NCBI RefSeq assembly: GCF_023167545.1 | Contig: NZ_AP014647.1 | Span: 62,001 to 126,000 of the forward strand | DNA length: 64,000 bases | Reading direction: 5' to 3' | DNA from: Streptococcus constellatus subsp. constellatus | Lineage (GTDB): Bacteria; Bacillota; Bacilli; Lactobacillales; Streptococcaceae | Shown here: positions 24,934 to 33,883 of the stretch, one piece after another | How the letters are laid out: every line of letters starts with the position of its first letter | How positions within the stretch are numbered: the first letter of the stretch is position 1 | Notes under the pieces: generated by a model | Databases searched by the model: none | Told to the model about the DNA's origin: nothing | Seen by the model: only the letters and a program-made list of their open reading frames with translations | Made by a program: the position numbers and the translations under genes

Positions 24934-25386
24934 ATGATTTTCGATGAATTGGAAAATCTTGCCCATTACAAAGGTATCCATAAGCATTTGGATTGTGCCA
25001 TTGATTATCTCCTAACTCACGATTTAAGCAATTATGAGTTAGGACGGTATGAGATTAATGGAGACAAAGTTTTCTTCTTTGTGCAGGAAAATGAGCTTAA
25101 TCAAGAAGAGAATGATGAATTTGAATTTCATCATCGTTATTTGGATTTGCATTTTCTTTTGGAAGGGCGAGAAATAATCCAGTATGGCTATGAGCAAACG
25201 GAACTTCGCAACGTTTATGATGCAGAGAAAGATATTGGTTTTAACACTTGCAACCAAGTCTATCCGCTAGTTTTGGATCATCGGAATTTTGTGGCGTTTT
25301 TACCCGAAGAAGCTCATCACCCAAATGGTTTTGCTGGCAAGGGGTTGACGGTCAAGAAATGCGTGGTAAAAGTGCTATTTGACTAA
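24934..25386 (+). CDS. YhcH/YjgK/YiaL family protein (DUF386)
   Basis: A 150-residue cupin-like protein. The metal-site pattern is visible in F-H-H-R-Y-L-D-L-H-F and E-E-A-H-H-P-N. Members occur in sialic acid operons, and one subgroup (NanQ) is reported to speed anomer interconversion of N-acetylneuraminate before aldol cleavage. This gene's position between the transporter and nanA fits that role. Start 13 bases after the permease stop, with GGAGGG upstream. Confidence 0.85.
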   Translation: MIFDELENLAHYKGIHKHLDCAIDYLLTHDLSNYELGRYEINGDKVFFFVQENELNQEENDEFEFHHRYLDLHFLLEGREIIQYGYEQTELRNVYDAEKDIGFNTCNQVYPLVLDHRNFVAFLPEEAHHPNGFAGKGLTVKKCVVKVLFD

Positions 25387-25410
25387 CTAGAAAAATAAAG
25401 GAGATTGAGC

Positions 25411-26058
25411 ATGGAGAACAAAAGCTCTCAGTTAGTGAAATCTATTTTTAATACGGATAATTTATTCATGAGAATTTGTGAAAAAATTCTTGATTTAGTG
25501 ACAGTCAATCTTCTTTTTCTGCTGTCTTGTCTACCACTTGTTATGATTGGTATTGCCAAAATTAGCTTGTATGAAACTTTGTTTGAAATCAAGGGTGCGC
25601 GTCGCGTAAAAGTCACAGCGATATACATGCAAGCATTTAGAAAAAATTGGAAAGTCGGTTTAAAACTTGGTTTGCTAGAACTGCTACTTGTAGGAATCAG
25701 TCTATTTGACCTCGTGCTTTTTTGGAGGCAGGAAACAATGCTGTTTCAAATGCTAAAAGCAACTTGTATCGGTGTCATCATTTTTACTAGTTTGCTGTTT
25801 TTATGCATCTATCCTTTGGCAGCTAAGTTTGAAATGACGATAAAAGATCTATTACAAACGGGACTGATCATGGTGAGTTTGCATTTCCCGTGGTTCTTTT
25901 TGATGATAGCCTTATTAGCTGTAATTGTCTTTTTCCTCTCTAGTTCAGGATTTGTATTGCTACTGGGCTTTACTCTTTTTGTATTAGTTGGCTTTGCAGC
26001 CTTAGGATTTTTGCAATTGCCTATTATGGAAACTATTTTTAATAAATATAAACGATAA
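25411..26058 (+). CDS. DUF624 (YesL-type) membrane protein
   Basis: A 215-residue protein with about five hydrophobic segments and the family-typical N-terminus (residues 20-70, L-L-F-L-L-S-C-L-P-L-V-M-I-G). DUF624 proteins are found beside carbohydrate ABC transporters in Firmicutes, and their function is not established. ATG 25411 with AGGAG 9 bases upstream. It is in the nan operon between yhcH-like and nanA, so a supporting part in uptake is inferred. Confidence 0.82.
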   Translation: MENKSSQLVKSIFNTDNLFMRICEKILDLVTVNLLFLLSCLPLVMIGIAKISLYETLFEIKGARRVKVTAIYMQAFRKNWKVGLKLGLLELLLVGISLFDLVLFWRQETMLFQMLKATCIGVIIFTSLLFLCIYPLAAKFEMTIKDLLQTGLIMVSLHFPWFFLMIALLAVIVFFLSSSGFVLLLGFTLFVLVGFAALGFLQLPIMETIFNKYKR

Positions 26059-26083
26059 AACCAATTAACTTGGAGAATAAAAT

Positions 26084-27001
26084 ATGAGAGATTTAAAAAA
26101 ATATGAAGGGGTCATTCCGGCCTTCTATGCTTGCTATGATGATCAAGGCGAGATTAGTCCGGAGCGCGTGCGAGCTTTGGTAGAATATTTTCTTGAAAAA
26201 GGAGTTCAAGGCTTGTATGTTAATGGCTCATCTGGTGAATGTATCTACCAAAGTGTTGCTGATAGAAAATTGATTTTGGAAGAAGTAATGGCAGTGGCAA
26301 AAGGGAAATTAACTATTATTGCTCACGTCGCTTGCAACAACACCAAGGATAGTATGGAGTTAGCGCGCCATGCAGAAAGCTTGGGAGTGGACGCTATTGC
26401 GACCATACCACCGATTTATTTTCGTTTGCCAGAATACTCGATTGCTCAATATTGGAACGATATTAGCGCAGCTGCCCCACATACAGACTTTGTGATCTAC
26501 AATATTCCGCAGTTGGCAGGTGTAGCTCTGACGCCAAGTTTATATACAGAAATGCTCAAAAATGAACGTGTGATTGGCGTGAAGAATTCTTCCATGCCTG
26601 TCCAAGACATTCAAACCTTTGCAGCACTTGGCGGGGAAGACCACCTCGTCTTTAATGGGCCAGATGAGCAATTTTTAGGTGGTCGCCTGATGGGAGCAAG
26701 AGCAGGTATCGGCGGAACATATGGGGTTATGCCAGAACTTTTCTTAAAGCTCAACCAATTGATTGCCGACAAAGAATTGGAGAGAGCAAAAGAATTACAA
26801 TTTACCATCAATACTATTATCGGAAAATTAACTGCTGCTCATGGAAATATGTATTCTGTCATCAAGGAAGTCTTGAAAATCAATGAAAATCTAAACGTTG
26901 GTTCTGTTCGTGCTCCGTTAACACCAGTGACAGGCACAGATCGTCCGATTGTAGAAGAAGCAGCTCGTTTGATTCGTGCAGCTAAGGAAACGTTCTTGTA
27001 A
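26084..27001 (+). CDS. nanA: N-acetylneuraminate lyase
   Basis: A 305-residue class I aldolase of the DHDPS/NAL family that splits sialic acid into ManNAc and pyruvate. The carboxylate-binding N-G-S-S-G-E is at 47-52, the catalytic Tyr139 in V-I-Y-N-I-P-Q, and the Schiff-base Lys167 in V-I-G-V-K-N-S-S. G-A-R-A-G-I-G-G-T-Y is a late family block. The context of nanE, nanK and the transporter makes the sialic acid assignment firm. This is the intracellular lyase, not a sialidase; no sialidase gene is in the window. Confidence 0.95.
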   Translation: MRDLKKYEGVIPAFYACYDDQGEISPERVRALVEYFLEKGVQGLYVNGSSGECIYQSVADRKLILEEVMAVAKGKLTIIAHVACNNTKDSMELARHAESLGVDAIATIPPIYFRLPEYSIAQYWNDISAAAPHTDFVIYNIPQLAGVALTPSLYTEMLKNERVIGVKNSSMPVQDIQTFAALGGEDHLVFNGPDEQFLGGRLMGARAGIGGTYGVMPELFLKLNQLIADKELERAKELQFTINTIIGKLTAAHGNMYSVIKEVLKINENLNVGSVRAPLTPVTGTDRPIVEEAARLIRAAKETFL

Positions 27002-27018
27002 TAAAAAAGAGGTGGATT

Positions 27019-27903
27019 ATGGGGAAATATATTGCCATTGATATTGGTGGAACAAATATCAAATATGGTCTGATTGATGATACTGACACCTTGCTGGAAG
27101 CACATGAAATCCCAACAGAGGCTTATAAGGGCGGTCCAGAAATTTTGCGCAAGGTAAAGGGAATTGTAGCACGTTATTTAGAACAAATTCCAGTTGCTGG
27201 GGTTTGTATCTCCTCAGCCGGAATGGTCGATCCAGATAAAGGAGAAATCTTTTATGCTGGTCCTCAGATTCCGAACTATGCAGGTACTCAGTTCAAGAAA
27301 GTGGTAGAAGAAACATTTGCCGTTCCTTGTGAGATTGAAAACGATGTCAATTGTGCTGGCTTAGCAGAAGTCATGTCCGGGAGCGGAAAGGGAGCGAACA
27401 TTGCGATTTGTTTGACGATTGGGACGGGTATCGGTGGCTGTTTGCTGGTGGATGGTCAGGTTTTTCACGGCTTTAGTAATTCAGCCTGTGAAGTCGGTTA
27501 TGTGTATCTGTCAGATGGTGCATTCCAAGATGTGGCTTCAACGACGGCCTTGGTCAATTATGTAGCAGAACTTCACGGAGAAGATCCTGCTATGTGGAAT
27601 GGACGGCGCATTTTCAAGGAAGCAACAGAAGGAAATGCACGCTGTATCCAAGGCATTGACCGCATGGTTAACTATCTAGGACAAGGGATTGCGAATATTT
27701 GCTATGTAGTCAATCCAGAAGTGGTGATTTTAGGTGGCGGCATTATGGAGCAAGAGGCCGTTCTTCGTCCTCGAATTGAGGCTGCTATGAAAGCCTGCTT
27801 GGTACCAAGTATCGCTAAAAAAACCAAGCTCGCTTTCGCTTACTATCAAAATACAGCAGGAATGTTTGGTGCCTATTATCATTTTAAAAATAAACAACAA
27901 TAG
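27019..27903 (+). CDS. nanK: ROK-family N-acetylmannosamine kinase
   Basis: A 294-residue ROK kinase. The ATP phosphate motif I-D-I-G-G-T-N-I-K is at the N-terminus, E-N-D-V-N-C-A-G-L-A-E holds the catalytic Asp, and T-I-G-T-G-I-G-G-C lies near residue 133. The usual zinc-binding C-x-C-x(4)-C cluster is absent, so it is a zinc-free ROK. Located between nanA and the end of the operon, it most likely makes ManNAc-6-phosphate for NanE. It ends at a strong terminator. Confidence 0.9.
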   Translation: MGKYIAIDIGGTNIKYGLIDDTDTLLEAHEIPTEAYKGGPEILRKVKGIVARYLEQIPVAGVCISSAGMVDPDKGEIFYAGPQIPNYAGTQFKKVVEETFAVPCEIENDVNCAGLAEVMSGSGKGANIAICLTIGTGIGGCLLVDGQVFHGFSNSACEVGYVYLSDGAFQDVASTTALVNYVAELHGEDPAMWNGRRIFKEATEGNARCIQGIDRMVNYLGQGIANICYVVNPEVVILGGGIMEQEAVLRPRIEAAMKACLVPSIAKKTKLAFAYYQNTAGMFGAYYHFKNKQQ

Positions 27904-27906
27904 ATA

Positions 27907-27956
27907 AAAAGAGCAAGTGAGGTTCTCAGGAAAATCTGAACTCAACTTGCTCTTTT
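27907..27956. terminator. Bidirectional terminator nanK / rpiR-type regulator
   Basis: AAAAGAGCAAGT at 27907-27918 pairs exactly with ACTTGCTCTTTT at 27945-27956, with an inner GGTTCTCAG...CTGAACTC extension. It serves both convergent genes. Confidence 0.88.
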
Positions 27957-27957
27957 G

Positions 27958-28803
27958 TTATTTATGTCGTTGGTAGTAACCATTTAATTTTTTATTTTCC
28001 CAATAGCTGTTGAAGATTTTTTCTTTTTTCTCCCGATCAATTTCAAGGAAAAAGGCATAGAGTAAGTCAATCACCAGCAACATAGAAAATTGAGCTGAGA
28101 TGCGCAAAATATACTCTGGTTTGCTTTGAATGGCAACAGGAATGATTTCCGTAAATTGTTGGTCAACTTTGTCTGATTGGCCTGTTACCAATACAGTTTT
28201 AGCTCCCATTGCTTTGGCATCCATCAGACTATTGATGATAGATTGGGTTTGTCCTGATAAAGAGAAACCAATCACCAAGCAATTTTTGTCTAAAATACTG
28301 GTCGTCCAAGCAAAGCCGTCTTGATCTGTCAAAGCTTCGCAGATGACCCCAAGCCGCATGAAGCGCAGTTTCATATCACGAGCTACCAACCCTGAACTAC
28401 CAATACCAAAAAAATACACTCGATCCGCTTCTTCGATAAACTGCACCACACGCAACAGTTTTTCTTCATCAATCAATTCCTCTGTCTGTTGTCGAATTTG
28501 AGTATAATTTCGCAAAACTCTACGGGACACATCGTGTTGTAAGTGATTGGTTTCTTCTACATTACTTTGCAATTGATGAATATATTGAAAATTAAACTCT
28601 CTGTAACCTTTAAATCCACATTTTTTTGCAAAGCGAGTAAGTGCCGCCTGGGAGATGAAAAGAGTTTGCGCAACTTTTTGCGAAGAAAGGTCGTCGTAGA
28701 TACTAGAAGGATTTAAAAAGTAGTTTGCAATCCGCTTTTCTAAGTCGGTCATGCTGTCAAAATGGCTTTCGATTCTCGCCATAATATGTCGCGTATTTTT
28801 CAT
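27958..28803 (-). CDS. RpiR/MurR-family transcriptional regulator, probable nan regulator
   Basis: A 281-residue regulator: an N-terminal helix-turn-helix (about 1-75, with Q-A-A-L-T-R-F-A-K-K-C-G-F-K-G-Y typical of RpiR) and a C-terminal SIS domain (about 120-260) that would bind a phosphosugar such as ManNAc-6-phosphate or GlcNAc-6-phosphate. ATG 28803 with AAAGAGAG is preferred; an upstream in-frame start at 28839 has no ribosome site. It is convergent with the nan operon and most likely controls it, as NanR does in pneumococci; operator sites are not evident. Confidence 0.87.
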   Translation of the reverse strand: MKNTRHIMARIESHFDSMTDLEKRIANYFLNPSSIYDDLSSQKVAQTLFISQAALTRFAKKCGFKGYREFNFQYIHQLQSNVEETNHLQHDVSRRVLRNYTQIRQQTEELIDEEKLLRVVQFIEEADRVYFFGIGSSGLVARDMKLRFMRLGVICEALTDQDGFAWTTSILDKNCLVIGFSLSGQTQSIINSLMDAKAMGAKTVLVTGQSDKVDQQFTEIIPVAIQSKPEYILRISAQFSMLLVIDLLYAFFLEIDREKKEKIFNSYWENKKLNGYYQRHK

Positions 28804-28957
28804 AGATGTACTCTCTTTACTTGTAGTGATATAGAACAAATGTTTTGAAAAACCTATTTGTATTATAACATAGTTTTACAAAATAAGACGCTGGGTAGCT
28901 TGATAAATAGCACACGGTGAAATGATTTCAATTAAGCGCAGAAAAGGAATAAAACTC

Positions 28958-28988
28958 TGTGACGAATGGTTTGAAAATGTGTTATAAT
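28958..28988 (+). promoter_or_regulatory. Promoter of the V-ATPase operon
   Basis: TATAAT at 28983-28988 with a weak -35 (TGTGAC, 28958-28963) about 19 bases upstream. The leader to ATG 29040 is about 45 bases and ends in AAAGGAGGTG. Confidence 0.55.
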
Positions 28989-29039
28989 TTACACAAGTAA
29001 ACGTTACAGCCATTGTATGATACAAAGGAGGTGCAAGAT

Positions 29040-29363
29040 ATGACGAATGCTACTCTTGAGCAAATGCAAGAAATTGAGCGAGCAGCAGATGAAGTGCTAG
29101 CTGGTTATCAACATCAGATTCGGGAGTTGCAAGACCAAGCTGCTAGGGATTTGAAGCAGCTAGGGCGAGCCTATGATGAAGAAAAACAACAGTTGCTTAT
29201 TGAGTTAAAGGAACAATCTGAAAAAGAGATTGCTAGCTTGACACAAGACTTGGAAAAAACGAAACAAGAGAACGAAGAAAAAGTCCAAGCAGCTTTGTCA
29301 AATAAAAAAGAGGCGTTACTGCAAATGATTGTAGACAGGGTGGTAGAAAAATATGGCAATTAG
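29040..29363 (+). CDS. ntpF: V-type ATPase subunit H/G-like stalk protein (NtpF)
   Basis: A 107-residue, highly charged, fully alpha-helical coiled-coil protein (long E/Q/K heptads from residue 10 to 95). First position in the operon and this composition match NtpF of Enterococcus hirae, one half of the peripheral stalk that pairs with subunit E. ATG 29040 is preceded by a perfect AAAGGAGGTG; the frame extends to 29013 without need. It overlaps ntpI by 11 bases. Confidence 0.85.
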   Translation: MTNATLEQMQEIERAADEVLAGYQHQIRELQDQAARDLKQLGRAYDEEKQQLLIELKEQSEKEIASLTQDLEKTKQENEEKVQAALSNKKEALLQMIVDRVVEKYGN

Positions 29364-31311
29364 TCAAATGCAGGAGTTGTCGCTGCTGTTGCCAAAAGAA
29401 TTGTTGGATGAAATCCTTTCCTATCTGCAAAATCTCCAATCGGTTGAAATTCAGGATTTACAAACAAAAGAGACCTGGAAAGGTGCTTTTGAGAAAGAGT
29501 TAGTGTGGAATCCTGATACATCTTTTTCGGAACACCTTCAAGCTTTGACTCGGCGGCAGGAAAAACTCGCACGTATGATTGAAAACCTGCAAGCATTTGT
29601 TCCTAAGAAAAAAATGCTGGAAGCATTGAAGGAAGCTCCGTTGGAAACAAGCTTTGTCAGTTTAGAACAGATGGGACAAGCGCGTGACGAAGAAGCGTTT
29701 CTTGCGGCGATTCAGCAACAATTTCAAGTGTTGGCAAGAGCACAAGAAGTCAAAGAAACGGCTCAGTCGGAAGTAGCGGAGTTGGAAAAATGGGTAAGTT
29801 TAGACGTTACTCCAGTAGCACTTAAGCAATTTAAACATCTTCGTGCGTTTGTTGGAACCATTCCAACCAGTGGAAACAATCAGTTCAATATTCGATTGCA
29901 GGATTATCCTAATCTGGAAGTTCAAGAGGTTTTTACTAGCAGTACAGAAAAAGGAATCCTTGTGTTATGTAAAGCAGAAGTTGCTAAAGAAACCCAAGCA
30001 GTTTTGACAGAACTTGGTTTCAAGCTGTTTGAATATGCTTTTGAGGAATTGCCAAAGGAGCGTTTGGTAGCATTACAAGCGACGATAAAAGAGCAAGAAG
30101 CACTCATAACTTCAACAAAAATACAACTGGCATCTTCAAATGAAGAATTAAAACAACTCAAGTGTCAGTTGGATTATGTATTGAATTTAACTTCTCGTCA
30201 AGAAAGCAAGGAAGCTCTTGCTAGTACACAGAATTTGGTTGCCTTAGAGGGCTGGATTGAGCAGGAGCAGATAGAAGATTTAAGAATGGGACTCACGCAG
30301 CAATTTGGTGGTGCTGTCTTGCTTCAAATCCATGAAATGACGGCAGCTGATCGACAGCGCGTGCCGACAAAACTCAAAAACAATGCGCTGATTGAGCCGT
30401 TTGAGTTGGTAACGGAAATGTATTCGCTGCCGAAGTACGAAGACAAAGATCCAACACCCGTTGTGTCGCTGTTTTATTTTATCTTTTTTGGTATGATGGC
30501 AGCTGATATTGGTTATGGTTTGTTGCTCTTTGGTGGAACAAGTTGGGCTTTGAAGGCTCTACATATCAAGTCAAATCTGGCTAAGAATTTACGCTTTTTT
30601 AGAATTTTAGGAGTCGGTGTTGCACTCTGGGGAGTCATCTACGGTTCATTCTTTGGTTTCAAATTGCCTTTTGCGATTGTTGATACCAGTACGGATGTGA
30701 TCACCATTCTGATTATGTCGGTCGTGATTGGGTTTATTACAGTCATGACAGGGCTTTATCTCAGTGGTGCAAAGAATATTCGCATGAAAGACTATGCGGA
30801 AGCCTATAATTCAGGCTTTGCTTGGATGCTGATTCTCGTCGGGCTGGCTTTATTAGCAGCGGGTCGATTATTCCCATCGCTTGCTATTGCTGGTTTGATC
30901 GGACAATGGCTTGCTATTATAAATGCTGTGGGTATTGTACTCGTTTCTATTATCAGCGCTAAGAGTTTGAAAGGATTGGGGCCTGCATTGTTTAATTTAT
31001 ACAATATCAGCAGTTATGTAGGCGACTTGGTGAGTTTCACGAGGCTTATGGCTTTGGGTCTTGCAGGTGCGAGTATTGGTTCAGCCTTTAACTTAATTGT
31101 TAGTCTCTTTCCTCCTTTTGCTCGCTTCAGTATTGGTATTGTGCTATTTATCGCCCTTCACAGTATCAATATGTTCCTCTCCTTTTTATCAGGCTATGTA
31201 CACGGAGCACGTTTGATTTTTGTTGAATTTTTTGGAAAATTCTACGATGGTGGTGGAAAAGCCTTTAAACCTTTGAAACCAGCAGGGAAATATGTTCGCT
31301 ACAAAAAGTAG
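29353..31311 (+). CDS. ntpI: V-type ATPase subunit I (a subunit)
   Basis: A 652-residue protein. The N-terminal half (1-350) is soluble, with coiled-coil arms that anchor the peripheral stalks. The C-terminal half has about eight membrane segments (starting F-Y-F-I-F-F-G-M-M-A-A-D-I-G-Y-G) and includes T-R-L-M-A-L-G-L-A with the essential ion-path Arg. It forms the stator half-channel next to the K ring. Translation is coupled to ntpF. Confidence 0.95.
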   Translation: MAISQMQELSLLLPKELLDEILSYLQNLQSVEIQDLQTKETWKGAFEKELVWNPDTSFSEHLQALTRRQEKLARMIENLQAFVPKKKMLEALKEAPLETSFVSLEQMGQARDEEAFLAAIQQQFQVLARAQEVKETAQSEVAELEKWVSLDVTPVALKQFKHLRAFVGTIPTSGNNQFNIRLQDYPNLEVQEVFTSSTEKGILVLCKAEVAKETQAVLTELGFKLFEYAFEELPKERLVALQATIKEQEALITSTKIQLASSNEELKQLKCQLDYVLNLTSRQESKEALASTQNLVALEGWIEQEQIEDLRMGLTQQFGGAVLLQIHEMTAADRQRVPTKLKNNALIEPFELVTEMYSLPKYEDKDPTPVVSLFYFIFFGMMAADIGYGLLLFGGTSWALKALHIKSNLAKNLRFFRILGVGVALWGVIYGSFFGFKLPFAIVDTSTDVITILIMSVVIGFITVMTGLYLSGAKNIRMKDYAEAYNSGFAWMLILVGLALLAAGRLFPSLAIAGLIGQWLAIINAVGIVLVSIISAKSLKGLGPALFNLYNISSYVGDLVSFTRLMALGLAGASIGSAFNLIVSLFPPFARFSIGIVLFIALHSINMFLSFLSGYVHGARLIFVEFFGKFYDGGGKAFKPLKPAGKYVRYKK

Positions 31312-31395
31312 TTCAGCGAAATTGTTTTAATTGCTCAGACAGAATTTTATATCATTGACAATTAGAACAATCAAACAAATAGTATTTACTATTAG

Positions 31396-31890
<495 letters not shown>

Positions 31891-31945
31891 AAATGAGACA
31901 GTTTTTAGGGTCTTGAACCATCTGATTTCATAGAAGGAGGCAGAT

Positions 31946-32536
31946 ATGGGATTTGAATCTCAATTGAGGGATTCGGTTTTAGAGCAGGCGCATGAAAATG
32001 GGCGCCAGTTAGTAGCTAATGCCCAAGCAACCCTTGATCGCGAAACTAAAGAACAAAAAGCACGGCTGAAACAAGAAAAAATGCAACAACGTGAGCAAGA
32101 AGTAAAAGTGCTAAAACGTCAAGTACAGCGTGAAGTGCAGCAACTTGAAAATGAAAAACGTCAATCTACTTTGGTGACCAAGCAACGGATTTTGAAAGAA
32201 TTATTTGCAGGAGCTTATGAGCAGATGGCGGCTTGGTCGCTCAAACAGGAACAGGCTTTTTTGGAGCAGATCTTAAAAAAGTATCCTCAAGAAGAGCTGG
32301 TTTTGACATTTGGTTCACGAACATTTGGTAAATATTCAGCCGTTCAATTAGAACAATTGTTAGAGCGTTATCCACAAGTGAAATTAGCTTCTTCAACTGT
32401 GAGTGGAGAAGCGGGTTTTCTCCTTTCTCGAGGGAATGTTGACGATAACTATCTCTACTGTTATTTGGTGGATTCTTTATGGCAGGAGGAAAGCTATCGG
32501 CTCGCTCAGGCTATTTTCCAAGATAAAGAAGAGTAA
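31946..32536 (+). CDS. ntpE: V-type ATPase subunit E
   Basis: A 196-residue protein. The N-terminal half (1-90) is a long Q/E/K-rich coiled coil and the C-terminal half a small globular domain ending G-N-V-D-D-N-Y-L-Y-C, as in peripheral-stalk subunit E. It pairs with the NtpF product to hold the catalytic head still. GAAGGAGG precedes the ATG. Eleven bases separate it from ntpC. Confidence 0.9.
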   Translation: MGFESQLRDSVLEQAHENGRQLVANAQATLDRETKEQKARLKQEKMQQREQEVKVLKRQVQREVQQLENEKRQSTLVTKQRILKELFAGAYEQMAAWSLKQEQAFLEQILKKYPQEELVLTFGSRTFGKYSAVQLEQLLERYPQVKLASSTVSGEAGFLLSRGNVDDNYLYCYLVDSLWQEESYRLAQAIFQDKEE

Positions 32537-32547
32537 GGAGACTGTTC

Positions 32548-33558
32548 ATGAATGACAATACTTTCGCACAAGTTAATACAGAAATTAGTATTCATGAGAG
32601 TAGTTTCTTAAGTCCTGCGCAGTATGAGCAGTTGTTGCGAGCTTCAAGTTCTGAAAGTCGATCAGCAGCTTTGGAAGGGACAGCATATAATCCGAATCAT
32701 GAACAACTAACTGACTTAAATACGATTGAGAGATTTCTCATGAAGCATTTGTTTGCAGAGTATACATGGGCTTTTGAAGTCAGTCCAACATCTGCTTTGG
32801 TGGAGTTTTTCACGCTTAAATATACCTATCACAATCTTAAAGTGTTGCTTAAGCACAAGGCAACCGGCTTAAATTTAAGGCATCTGTTGATTCCTGTCGG
32901 GTCATATTCGTTAGACATGCTGGAGCAGCTGATTACAACTTTTTCTGCGGAATACTGTCCCAAATTGATGGTGGATGAAATAGAAGCAACTTGGGCAGAA
33001 TATCAGGATTACCAAGATGTGCGTGTTCTAGAAATCGGAATGGATCTAGCTTATTTCGCGCACTTAAAAAGGTTGGAATCTGAATTTGAAGATGAGCGGC
33101 TTAAGCAGTTGGTGCGGTTGACGATTGATTTTTACAATGCAACAACGGTGCAGCGTGCCATTCGTCACCAAAAACCGCATAGTTTTATGACACAACTCTT
33201 ATCTGATGATGGGTCTTTGACAAGTGCAGAGTGGATTGAGTTAGCAGAAAAAGGGCAACTAACGGACTGGTTTTCTCAAGTAAACCCATTAGAATTTGAT
33301 GCAGAATTGCGCTCTTATGAAGAAAAAATGCATTTGGGGAAGCTGACAAATCTTGAACTGGAATATTTAGCAGACTTGGTTCCGTTTAAACTCTTAGAGC
33401 AAGGACGATTTGAAACAAGTGGTCCACTTCCATTAGCTCGCTATTTATTGGGAAAAGAGCTAGAAGTAAAAAATCTTCGACTTATTTTGACCGGTTTGAC
33501 AAATCAGCTTCCAGTAGAAAACATTAAAGAAAGGATGAGACCGATTTATGGCCAGTAA
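32548..33558 (+). CDS. ntpC: V-type ATPase subunit C (d subunit)
   Basis: A 336-residue soluble, mostly helical protein of the V-ATPase d/AC39 family, which connects the central shaft to the K ring. Family features are the repeated Y-x-x-L-L-R and A-x-L-x-x-Y-L patterns and length. It overlaps ntpG by 11 bases, so translation is coupled. Confidence 0.9.
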   Translation: MNDNTFAQVNTEISIHESSFLSPAQYEQLLRASSSESRSAALEGTAYNPNHEQLTDLNTIERFLMKHLFAEYTWAFEVSPTSALVEFFTLKYTYHNLKVLLKHKATGLNLRHLLIPVGSYSLDMLEQLITTFSAEYCPKLMVDEIEATWAEYQDYQDVRVLEIGMDLAYFAHLKRLESEFEDERLKQLVRLTIDFYNATTVQRAIRHQKPHSFMTQLLSDDGSLTSAEWIELAEKGQLTDWFSQVNPLEFDAELRSYEEKMHLGKLTNLELEYLADLVPFKLLEQGRFETSGPLPLARYLLGKELEVKNLRLILTGLTNQLPVENIKERMRPIYGQ

Positions 33559-33871
33559 AACTTATAAAATTGGTGTGGTAGGAAATCGTGATGCCATTCT
33601 ACCTTTTCGTCTAATTGGTTTTCAGACTTTTCCAGTCACAGGAGCAGCTGATGCTGTGAATGCTTTACGCCGACTGAGTCGAGAAGATTTTGCCATTATT
33701 TATTTGACAGAGGATGTGGCTGCAGAAATCCCTGAAACATTGGCTTACTATGATAAGCAAGTATTGCCAGCGATTATTTTAATCCCGACTCATAAAGGAA
33801 TAACGGGATTAGGACGGGGACGCATTCGTGAGAATGTAGAAAAAGCAGTCGGACAAAATATTTTAAATTAG
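33548..33871 (+). CDS. ntpG: V-type ATPase subunit F (NtpG)
   Basis: A 107-residue protein of the V-ATPase F family (Y-K-I-G-V-V-G-N-R-D-A-I-L-P-F-R-L-I-G at the N-terminus, a Rossmann-like fold). It forms the central rotor shaft with subunit D. Ordinary family length; overlaps the end of ntpC and is followed 12 bases later by ntpA. Confidence 0.93.
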   Translation: MASKTYKIGVVGNRDAILPFRLIGFQTFPVTGAADAVNALRRLSREDFAIIYLTEDVAAEIPETLAYYDKQVLPAIILIPTHKGITGLGRGRIRENVEKAVGQNILN

Positions 33872-33883
33872 AAGGAGCAAGAC

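Noticed and set aside
25387..25410. Start of the DUF624 gene at TTG 25405
   Set aside because: ATG two codons later (25411) has better spacing to AGGAG.
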